From AC-32 sp963736055 (lineage in GTDB: Bacteria; Actinomycetota; Thermoleophilia; Gaiellales; Gaiellaceae): a DNA stretch of 64,000 nt. Below are positions 28,168 to 35,114 of the stretch, one piece after another. The translations under genes were made by a program, and so were the position numbers. Within the stretch, counting starts at the first letter, position 1. Every line of letters begins with the position of its first letter. The notes under the pieces are model-generated. The model was given only the letters and a program-made list of their open reading frames with translations. It did not search any database and was not told the DNA's origin. The stretch is from assembly GCA_963736055.1 (NCBI GenBank), contig CAVTNM010000001.1, positions 1-64,000 on the forward strand, in the 5' to 3' direction.

Positions 28168-28848
28168 CTAGGCCGACTGCCGGCCGCGCATGCGAGAGAC
28201 GAGCACCGCGACCACGGTCACCAGGTAGAGCTGGCCGAAGAGCGCCTCCACGACGGCGAGCGTGCGGCCAAGCTCTCCGGCCGGGGTGTAGTCGCCGTAC
28301 CCGAGCGTGGCCAGCGTGACGAAGCTGAAGTAGAGTCTCAGGGAGCGCGTCCCGTCGGTTCCCTGGGCGAAGAAGTTGCCGGACCCGATGGTAGCGAGCA
28401 CGCCATAGAGGAACACGAACAGAATCCCGATCAGGACGTAGACGCAGATCGCACCCGTCACGGCCTGGACGTTCGCCTCGCCCTGGTCGATGACGCCGAG
28501 CGCCACCGCATAGATCGTCGCCACGGTCAGGACGCCGGAGAGAATCCCCACGAGAGCTTCGAACGCCGTTCCGCCGAATACCAACAGCAGCAAGGCGCAG
28601 GAGGCGGAGATCACGATCAGCCCGACGCTGATCGTCGAGTCCGCGCGCGCCACGCCCGAGGTGTAGAGCGCGGCGACGAGCGTGGCGGTCTGGAGCAGGA
28701 GCAGCGTGCTGTCGGCCCAGTCGCTGTTCGACGCGACCGACGTGAAGACGAAGACGGCGGCGATCAGGAGAAACACCATCCCGTAGCTGTGGCTCGACCG
28801 TAGCCGGGCGACCCGCGACCCGGGTTGCCAGCGATCGCTCAGCGGCAT
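28168..28848 (-). CDS. two-pore-domain-style potassium channel protein
   Basis: 226 residues. About four N-terminal hydrophobic helices are followed by a pore unit: outer helix (VLIGILFVFLYGVLATIG), selectivity filter TLGYGDYTP (about residue 182) and inner helix (LAVVEALFGQLYLVTVVAVL). This is the Ion_trans_2/KcsA-type K+ channel signature. There is no cytoplasmic RCK domain. The gene precedes the holin-phosphodiesterase gene's 3' end by reading in the same direction (7 bp downstream of it), so the two may be co-transcribed. Confidence 0.85.
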   Translation of the reverse strand: MPLSDRWQPGSRVARLRSSHSYGMVFLLIAAVFVFTSVASNSDWADSTLLLLQTATLVAALYTSGVARADSTISVGLIVISASCALLLLVFGGTAFEALVGILSGVLTVATIYAVALGVIDQGEANVQAVTGAICVYVLIGILFVFLYGVLATIGSGNFFAQGTDGTRSLRLYFSFVTLATLGYGDYTPAGELGRTLAVVEALFGQLYLVTVVAVLVSRMRGRQSA

Positions 28849-28855
28849 GTCGAGC

Positions 28856-30892
28856 TCAGGGTGTCGTCGACGCGAGCGCTCGCGGCTCGACGGGGCCTTC
28901 GCTGTCGTTCAAGGTGCGGCGCCATCCGGACAGGATTGCGTGCACGGCGGATGCTCCGACGATCGGCTCGTCGGGGAGCGGCAGCTCCACGGGCGCGAGC
29001 AGGAACGGGCGGGTCTGGGCTCCCCCGATCCCCCCGTGGAACGAGATCAGCTCCTCGAAGGCGCAACCCTCGTCCAGGGCGGGATCGTAGAAGCTGCCGA
29101 CCATGATGTCCGCAACGTGCTCGAAGCCGTCCGTCCGCAGCAGGTGCTGCGGGGCGTTCGGCGAGAAGCCCGCCAGCGGGTCCTGCCCTTCGACGCTCCC
29201 GTCGGCCAGGTGAAGTGTCCCGTGCGGGCCGAGCACGAGCGGGCCGTCCCGCTCCGAGTGGACGAGCAGCCAGCCGACGTGGGGATGGGACCGGAGCGCC
29301 GGCAGCAGGCGCGGATGCAGGTCGTCGATCTCCTCCTTGGTCAAGCGCCGTCGCTCGCTCATCAGATAGACGAGGCCGAGGTTGCCCGAGCCGAGGACCA
29401 CCACCTCCTTGTCGGAGACGTCGTTCTTGGGGCGTTTCTTCTTCGAGGTGCCGACTGTCGCCTCGCCGACTGCGTTGCCGAGGTTGCTGTGGTTCTCGTC
29501 CCCGCTCCCGACGGTCGCGACCTGACCGCGCTCGAGCGAGCGCTCGACCAGGTCCTCGAGTCCGTAGCCGTTCCGCTGCTTGAAGGTGGCGCCTTGCGTC
29601 TGCCCGTGGTCGGAGAGCACCACGATCTCGTACGGGCGGGCCGCGTACGGCCGCGCCCGCTCGATCCGTCCGAACTGCTGGTCGAGCTTCCGCAGCGCCT
29701 CGAGGGTGTCCGCGCGCTCGAGGCCCGAGTGGTGTGCGACCTCGTCGTAGCTCGAGAACGTGGCGTAGACGGCGGGTCGCCCCTTCATCATGTCCGAGAG
29801 GACGCCGTACACGATCAGGTCGCGGACGACGACACAGAGTGCGGCGCGCATGAACGGGTAGAGCCCACCGCGATGCCCGCGCGGACGCACGTCACGGCGC
29901 TTGGCCCTCCCGGCGGCCGACCATTCGAGAACGACCTCCCAGAAGAACAGCACGAGGACGCGGACCACGTTGAACCCGTTCGCGAAGAAGGCCCGGTAGC
30001 CGGGATTGGACCGTTTCTCGGCATCCATCCGGCTGACGGTGAGAATCATGTAGTCGGCCTCGCCCGAGAGCAGGTTTCCTCGGCTCGCGCCGCCCTCGAT
30101 CAGGAGCCCGCGGCCCGACACATGGCGCCGCTCGATCTCGGCACAGTCGGGCGGGCCCGAGCAGGCCACCAGCTTCCCCGTCTCCTTCTCGACCCAACGG
30201 AACGCAGGGATGTCGTCGTTCGAGCCGAGCAGGATGCCCGCCTGGCTGGCCCCGGTCTGCGAGGAGAGATCCGTCTCCCACTCGGCGAACCGGTGGGTGC
30301 CCTCTGCGACCCAACGTGCCATGGTCGGGGCGTTCCCGTCTCGCATCGCGCGCTGCAGCACGGGCAGCGCGAGCCCGTCGATCTCGAGGAAGAGGACCCC
30401 CGGGGCGTCGGTGACCGTCCGCTCGCCGGAGCGGCGCGCGATTCGCTGGATCACGCGCAGCGTGTACGTGTCGTCGTCGTTCGTGCCGAGAACGACGTCG
30501 AACACCACGGTCACCGCCGAGGCGACGAAGGCGACGCCGAGGGCCGACCAGAACGAGTCGATCTGGAGGTCGCCGTCCGTCAGGCTGTCGGCCGCGAGCA
30601 GCATCAGCGCATCTGCGATCAGGATCAAGACAAGCCCCGTGAGCAGCACGAATGGGAGCCGCAGCGCTGCGAGCAGCGGCGGCACGATCGCGTTCAGCAC
30701 GCCGATCGCAGCGGCAGCGGCCAGCGCGCCGCCGAAGCCGTTCACCGTCGCGCCCGGAACGATCCACGCGGCGACGAGCAGGGCGGCGGCCGTCACGAGC
30801 CAGGAGAGGGCGAGCCGGATCGGCCGGATCTTCGGGCGGCTCTGGCTCCAGTGGTGCGGTTGGCCGTGGGTCGGGGTTTGGGCGCTGGTCAT
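28856..30892 (-). CDS. holin-like membrane domain fused to an alkaline-phosphatase-superfamily phosphodiesterase
   Basis: 678 residues from ATG 30892. The first ~150 residues have four helices resembling the mycobacterial 4-TM phage-holin superfamily IV domain (LSWLVTAAALLVAAWIVPGA). The rest is a type I phosphodiesterase/nucleotide pyrophosphatase-like domain of the alkaline phosphatase fold: LFLEIDGLALPVLQRAM with nucleophile Thr in NAPTMARW, SYDEVAHHSG and VVLSDHGQTQGA as metal ligands. It contains no sulfatase C/S-x-P-x-R motif. A hydrophobic segment near the middle (VRVLVLFFWEVVLEW) may be an extra membrane contact. The intact frame and the conserved ligands imply an active membrane-bound hydrolase of unknown substrate. 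Confidence 0.85.
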   Translation of the reverse strand: MTSAQTPTHGQPHHWSQSRPKIRPIRLALSWLVTAAALLVAAWIVPGATVNGFGGALAAAAAIGVLNAIVPPLLAALRLPFVLLTGLVLILIADALMLLAADSLTDGDLQIDSFWSALGVAFVASAVTVVFDVVLGTNDDDTYTLRVIQRIARRSGERTVTDAPGVLFLEIDGLALPVLQRAMRDGNAPTMARWVAEGTHRFAEWETDLSSQTGASQAGILLGSNDDIPAFRWVEKETGKLVACSGPPDCAEIERRHVSGRGLLIEGGASRGNLLSGEADYMILTVSRMDAEKRSNPGYRAFFANGFNVVRVLVLFFWEVVLEWSAAGRAKRRDVRPRGHRGGLYPFMRAALCVVVRDLIVYGVLSDMMKGRPAVYATFSSYDEVAHHSGLERADTLEALRKLDQQFGRIERARPYAARPYEIVVLSDHGQTQGATFKQRNGYGLEDLVERSLERGQVATVGSGDENHSNLGNAVGEATVGTSKKKRPKNDVSDKEVVVLGSGNLGLVYLMSERRRLTKEEIDDLHPRLLPALRSHPHVGWLLVHSERDGPLVLGPHGTLHLADGSVEGQDPLAGFSPNAPQHLLRTDGFEHVADIMVGSFYDPALDEGCAFEELISFHGGIGGAQTRPFLLAPVELPLPDEPIVGASAVHAILSGWRRTLNDSEGPVEPRALASTTP

Positions 30893-30937
30893 CGCGGTGT
30901 GCCGGGCGATTCTCGCCCGCGGCCCTCCGTCGGGCCT

Positions 30938-30955
30938 CATCCGAAGAGGATGATG
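30938..30955. promoter_or_regulatory. palindromic intergenic site 9
   Basis: CATCCGAAGAGGATGATG, centred at about 30946, in the 104-bp divergent gap between the phosphodiesterase gene (54 bp to its ATG) and the metallo-hydrolase gene (50 bp to its TTG). The inner form CATCCGAAGAGGATG has the same spacing as the ndh site. Confidence 0.5.
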
Positions 30956-30996
30956 AACCAGGCCGCGGACCGAGGTTCGATCCGGGCGGACGTGCT

Positions 30997-31737
30997 TTGA
31001 GCGGGCTCACCTGGCTGGGGCACAGCACCGTCGTGATCGACGTCGACGGAACGCGCCTCGTTACCGATCCGGTGCTGCGGCGCCGGGTCTGGCACCTCCG
31101 CCGCGAAGCCGCGGTCGATGCGAGCGCATGCGGCGCCCTCGACGCGATCCTCGTCTCGCACACGCATTTCGACCACCTAGATCTCGCCTCGCTGGACCGG
31201 CTCGGCCACTCGGTGCCGGTCGTGGTCCCACGCGGGGCGGGCAAGCTCCTGCGACGTCGAGGCTTCGCGCGTGTGCTCGAGACGGAGGCCGGCGAGGTAC
31301 TCGAGCTCGGCGGGCTCCCGGTGCGCGTGACCCACGCCGAGCACGAGTCGCGGCGCTGGCCTCTCGTGAAGCCGTCTGCCTCGCTCGGCTACGTCGTCGA
31401 CGGCTCTACGAGCGTCTACTTTGCCGGCGACACCGACCTGTTCGCCGGCATGGCCGAGTTCGCGCCGGTCGAGGTCGCCGTGCTCCCCGTCTCCGGCTGG
31501 GGCTCGCGGCTTCCGGCCGGCCACCTCACCCCGGCGCGCGCTGCCGAAGCGTTGCGGCTCCTACGGCCGAGGATCGCCGTGCCGGTCCACTGGGGGACGT
31601 TCAGGACGCCGCTGGCGCCGAAGCTGGGCGACCGGCCCCCCCGGGAGTTCGTCTCGGCCGCCGCGCGGGTCGCACCCGACGTTGAGGTCCGTGTCCTGCA
31701 GCTGGGCGAGACCCTCCCCTTCGAGGCGATGCCTTGA
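30997..31737 (+). CDS. metallo-beta-lactamase-fold hydrolase (UlaG/NAPE-PLD-like)
   Basis: 246 residues from TTG 30997. It begins LTWLGHSTVVIDVDGTRLVT and has the zinc motif VSHTHFDHLD, followed by later ligands in FAGDTDLFAG and PVHWGTF. This order and the N-terminal WLGHS are typical of the UlaG-like/NAPE-PLD-like subgroup (L-ascorbate-6-phosphate lactonases and phospholipase-like hydrolases). No substrate can be assigned. The stop overlaps the TTG of the next gene (TTGA), a translational coupling to a UPF0104 membrane protein that could hint at a lipid-linked substrate. Confidence 0.82.
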   Translation: MSGLTWLGHSTVVIDVDGTRLVTDPVLRRRVWHLRREAAVDASACGALDAILVSHTHFDHLDLASLDRLGHSVPVVVPRGAGKLLRRRGFARVLETEAGEVLELGGLPVRVTHAEHESRRWPLVKPSASLGYVVDGSTSVYFAGDTDLFAGMAEFAPVEVAVLPVSGWGSRLPAGHLTPARAAEALRLLRPRIAVPVHWGTFRTPLAPKLGDRPPREFVSAAARVAPDVEVRVLQLGETLPFEAMP

Positions 31738-32877
31738 GCGTCGAGGCCGAACAGCCGGCGGGCGACGGACGGAAACGCTGGCTGAAGCGCGGCGTGGCCG
31801 GCGGGCTGGGCGTGGCGGTGATCGTCGGGACGTACGTCTTCGTGCTGCCTCAGTTCGCCAACTACGGCGCGGTCTGGGACCAGGTGAAGACGCTCTCCTG
31901 GGAGTGGGTCCTGGTCCTGCTCGGAGCGGTCGTGCTCAACCTGGTCACCTTCGCGCCGCCCTGGATGGCGGCGCTGCCCGGCCTGCGCTTCCTGCAGGCC
32001 GAGACCGTGACGCAGGCCTCGACCGCGGGGACGTACCTCGCCCCGGGCGGGCCCGCAGTGGGAATCGGGCTCTCGGCCGCGATGCTGCTCGGCTGGGGCT
32101 TCCACGCCGACGAGGTGGCACTGGCGGTGACGCTCACCGGGATCTGGAACCAGCTCGCGATCCTCGGCTTCCCGGCCGTCGCGCTCGCGCTGCTCACCCT
32201 CACGGGCGGCAACGGCGCCGCACTGCAGACGATCGCCACGATCGGGCTCGTCGCGTTTCTGGCCGTGGCTGCGGCGTTCGCGGCGGCGCTGTCGAGCTCG
32301 AAGATGGCGCGAAGGGTCGGCGACCTTGCCGCCCGGCTGGCCAACCGGGCGTTGCGGATTGTGCGCCGCGGCCCGGTGGAATGGAACGGGGAGAGCCTCG
32401 TGCACTTCCGCAACTCGGCGATCGGCCTGCTGCGCAGGCGCTGGCACCTCCTGACCCTCGCGACGCTGGCCGGCCAGCTGACGGTCTTCCTCGTGCTGCT
32501 CGCGAGCCTGCGAGCCCTGGGAGTCGGAGCGGACGAGGTGAGCGTGATCGAGGCGTTCGCCGCCTGGTCGCTCGCGCGGGTGCTTGGCTCGATCCCGATC
32601 ACGCCCGGCGGGCTCGGCGTCGTCGAGCTCGGCCTGACGACGGCGCTCGCCGGCTTCGGCGGCAACAACGCGGGCGTGGTCGCGGCCGTCCTCGTCTACC
32701 GCTTCCTCACGATCGTCCCGACACTCGTGCTCGGCGCCGCGGCAGGCGCGACCTGGCGCAGGCAGCGCGGGCCCGAGCCGGTCCGTCGCTTCATCCCCTC
32801 CGGACGACGGCCTCGGCGGGTCGGCCGTGGACGCTCGCGGGAGATCGGCGGGGCAGGAGCGTCTTCCGCCCGGCTAA
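31734..32877 (+). CDS. UPF0104/LPG-synthase-type membrane protein (3' end uncertain)
   Basis: About 380 codons from TTG 31734, which overlaps the metallo-hydrolase stop. It has about eight helices and the family core ARVLGSIPITPGGLGVVELG. Read straight, the frame runs to 33389 and would cross the whole opposing gene at 32874-33338. One surplus base between about 32700 and 32870 would instead end it at TAA 32875-32877, abutting that gene's stop; this matches the single-insertion pattern of other genes here, so I give that end. The family includes lipid flippases and polyisoprenyl-linked sugar carriers. Confidence 0.75.
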
Positions 32878-33338
32878 GACGCCTTCGCGGGCCGGCGCCG
32901 CTGCGCGCCGGAGGCCGACACCGGCAAGAGCGGCCGGCCGAAGACGTCGATGAAGAGCGAGCACGGGCCCGAGCGGGGCGGGATGGTGCCGTCCAGGACC
33001 TCCACCTTGTAGGAGAGCTTGCCGGCTTCGAGCCGGGGCTCGCGCAGGATGACGACTGCGTCCTCGGGAGCGCTCCCGTGCTCGTCCAGGAACGAGAGCA
33101 CGGCATTCGGCGGGTCGACGGCGAAGCTCGCCGGCCCGTTGTCCCAGAGCTCGACGAACCGGTGCGACGCGATATGGCCGATCTCGCGCCGAGGCCGGTC
33201 GGCGAAATAGACGGTCGAGTCACTCAGGCCGTGGAGGGTGATGGTTCCGGGCCCGCTGGTGAAGGCCGTCGCGCTCTGAACGAACAGCGCGTCGATCCGC
33301 TCCACCTGGGGGTCGGAGGTCTTGCCCACGTCCTCCAC
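32874..33338 (-). CDS. conserved hypothetical protein
   Basis: 154 residues from GTG 33338. It is mostly beta-rich: LFVQSATAFTSGPGTITLHG, STVYFADRPRREIGHIA, then FAVDPPNAVLSFLD. I have seen this arrangement (tyrosine-phenylalanine-'ADRP' followed by 'DPPNA') in a widespread bacterial hypothetical family without assigned function; related copies often carry an export signal, which is not visible here. A palindromic site is centred 38 bp upstream. The 3' end overlaps the stop of the UPF0104 gene by 4 bp if that gene ends at 32877. Confidence 0.7.
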   Translation of the reverse strand: MEDVGKTSDPQVERIDALFVQSATAFTSGPGTITLHGLSDSTVYFADRPRREIGHIASHRFVELWDNGPASFAVDPPNAVLSFLDEHGSAPEDAVVILREPRLEAGKLSYKVEVLDGTIPPRSGPCSLFIDVFGRPLLPVSASGAQRRRPAKAS

Positions 33339-33367
33339 AAGTGTCTAGCGCCACGCCTGCGCCGCCG

Positions 33368-33384
33368 TCATGCCGACCGGGTGA
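33368..33384. promoter_or_regulatory. palindromic intergenic site 10
   Basis: TCATGCCGACCGGGTGA (plus strand), centred at 33376, 38 bp upstream of GTG 33338. The site also lies just before the GAP-family remnant on the other side. Confidence 0.45.
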
Positions 33385-33389
33385 AATGA

Positions 33390-33635
33390 ATTCGCGCCTC
33401 GGCCGCCGGAGGCCATCACCCGGTCCCGGGCGCGCTCGCGATCTTCATCGCGATCGGCTCGCTGACGATCCTCACGCCGCTCGCGATCTATTTCGTCATG
33501 GGCACAAGGGCTGCGCGCATCCTCGACGAACTGAAGAGCTGGATGGCAGCCCACAACGCGGCGATCATGACCGTGCTCCTGCTCGTGCTCGGCCTGAAGC
33601 TGATCGGTGACGCGATCGGCGAGCTCAGCGCGTAA
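33390..33635 (+). pseudogene. C-terminal remnant of a GAP/Sap-family gene
   Basis: An open stretch directly after a TGA, with no start codon for the first ~25 codons. It encodes ALAIFIAIGSLTILTPLAIY, then AARILDELKSWMAAHNAAIM, TVLLLVLGLKLIGDAIGELS and a stop at 33633-33635. This is the C-terminal third of a GAP-family membrane protein (compare the gene at 26719). The N-terminal two thirds are missing: immediately upstream lie palindromic site 10 and the divergent hypothetical gene. It is either a deletion remnant or an assembly collapse. The stop is 3 bp before the AI-2E gene's ATG, so the original gene probably formed an operon with it. Confidence 0.65.
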
Positions 33636-33638
33636 TCG

Positions 33639-34806
33639 ATGGACTTTCTCAGCCGCTTCCGCAGTAAGCACCTCGCAACCGCGAACGTGGAGCCCGCGGC
33701 ATTCGAGCTCCCGGCGACTCGAGGCCGGCGAGCTCGCGTCGGTCTTCACGGCCCCGCGCTGGCTGCGGGACCTGGGCCGGACCTCGTGGCTGCTGGTCGG
33801 CTTCTTCGCGGTCGTGGCCGGCGTCATCTGGCTTCTCGCCACGACCTACACCATCGTCGGGCCGGTGGTGGCCGGAACGATCGTGGCGACGGTGGCGATG
33901 CCCGTCGTCGGCCGGCTCGCCCGCCACATGCCGCGCGCGGCAGCGGCGGGGATCGTGCTTCTGGGTCTCGCCGCGATCGCCGCCTTCGTGGTGGTGATCG
34001 TGATCGGCGGGATCACCTCCCAGAACGCCGACATCTCGCAGCACATGCGCGAGGCGGCGGACAAGGTGGCCGGGTGGCTGAACGGCCTCGGCGTCGACCA
34101 GGCCGGCTCGGCAAGCGCGAAGTCGAGCGTCGAGGCGGACGTCCCGAAGATCGTCTCGACCCTCACGAAGGGCGTGATCAGCGGCATTCAGGGGCTCACC
34201 TCGCTGGCCTTCGCGCTCTCCTTCTCGCTGCTGACCGTGTTCTTCCTGCTCAAGGACGGCCCCGCCATGCGGCGCTGGGTCGACGGCCACCTGGGCGTCC
34301 CGCCATCGGTCGCCCGGCTGATCACCGGCGGCCTGATCAGGTCCCTGCGCGGCTACTTCCGCGGCGTCACGATCGTGGCGGCGTTCAACGGGGTGGTGGT
34401 CGGATTGGCCTCGCTCGCGCTGGGCGTCCCGCTCGCCGGCACGATCGGGGTCGTCACCTTCGTGACCGCCTACGTGCCCTACGTGGGCGCGTTCGTGGCA
34501 GGCGCGTTCGCGGTCCTGATCGCCCTCGGCGCGAACGGGACGACGACCGCGCTGATCATGCTCCTGGTCGTGATCCTCGCGAACGGGCTCCTCCAGAACA
34601 TCGTCCAGCCGTTCGCCATGGGCTCCGCGCTCGACCTGCACCCGCTCGCGGTGCTCGTGATCACGATCGCGGCGGGGTGCATCTTCGGGATGCTCGGGCT
34701 CGTTCTCGCCGCCCCGCTCACCTCGGCGGCCGTGCACATCCTCCGCGACCTCGCCAGGGCACGCGCAGCACCGGTGACCGACGTCGCGTCCGAAGCGCCT
34801 GCCTAG
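33639..34806 (+). CDS. AI-2E family permease (one frame break)
   Basis: About 389 codons. ATG 33639 (MDFLSRFRSKHLATANVEPA) starts one frame; from about 33718 the protein continues in another (LEAGELASVFTAPRWLRDLG). The body has eight hydrophobic helices and family-typical stretches: VRLITGGLIRSL-type segment as SVARLITGGLIRSLRGYFRG and QNIVQPFAMGSALDLHPLAV. The AI-2E/TqsA family includes autoinducer exporters and Na+/H+ antiporters; the substrate here is unknown. One surplus base accounts for the break. It follows the GAP remnant by 3 bp. Confidence 0.8.
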
Positions 34807-34821
34807 CCTCGGGGCGAGCAT

Positions 34822-34839
34822 CATCCGGTTCGGACGATG
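34822..34839. promoter_or_regulatory. palindromic intergenic site 11
   Basis: CATCCGGTTCGGACGATG, 18 bp, centred at 34830.5. A TTGACA sequence (34849-34854) follows 9 bp downstream, then a weak GTCTAG -10 with an 18-bp spacer, so the palindrome sits just upstream of a recognisable -35, as expected for an activator site. Confidence 0.55.
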
Positions 34840-34892
34840 CCGTTAGTGTTGACAGGCGCGACGATCGACGTCGTCTAGGCAAAGGAGCGGAC

Positions 34893-35108
34893 GTGAACGA
34901 CGAGCTCGGCGGGAAATTCTGGCTCAGGCTGATCGGCCTGGTCATCGTGTTCGGCATCGGCATCTTGCTGGTGTTCCTGCTGGTGACCGCCGCCTGGGCG
35001 AAGTGGGGCATCTTCGGCGCGCTGATCTTCTTCTTCCTCATCTTCCTGGCGTTCGGCTGGTTCTACGACCGCAAGCACGAACGCGAGTACGCCGACCTGG
35101 ACGCGTAG
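34893..35108 (+). CDS. small two-helix membrane protein
   Basis: 71 residues from GTG 34893, with ribosome site AAAGGAG 5-6 nt upstream, which decides the start. Two helices (LRLIGLVIVFGIGILLVFLL and GIFGALIFFFLIFLAFGWFY) are followed by an acidic/basic tail DRKHEREYADLDA. No family is recognised. The gene is preceded by palindrome, TTGACA and a weak -10 box, one of the few complete promoters visible in the window, and it stands alone between the AI-2E gene and the convergent STAND-LuxR gene. Confidence 0.75.
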   Translation: MNDELGGKFWLRLIGLVIVFGIGILLVFLLVTAAWAKWGIFGALIFFFLIFLAFGWFYDRKHEREYADLDA

Positions 35109-35114
35109 CTCCGC

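Noticed and set aside
28856..30892. Holin-like domain as a sign of a prophage
   Set aside because: The domain is fused to a phosphodiesterase and no other phage gene is present in the window.
30960..30985. GAGGTTCGATCCGGGC as the T-arm of a tRNA
   Set aside because: No acceptor stem, anticodon arm or CCA-proximal pairing could be placed around it; it sits in the leader of the metallo-hydrolase gene.
32793..32812. TTCATCCCCTCCGGACGACG, a possible thirteenth palindrome copy
   Set aside because: It lies inside the 3' end of the UPF0104 gene, its right arm is imperfect and no start codon lies about 42 bp away on either strand. Probably chance.
31421..32953. A 510-codon plus-strand frame over the metallo-hydrolase and UPF0104 genes
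   Set aside because: It is an out-of-frame shadow with Arg/Gly/Ala-rich sequence; both real genes in this stretch have clear family motifs.
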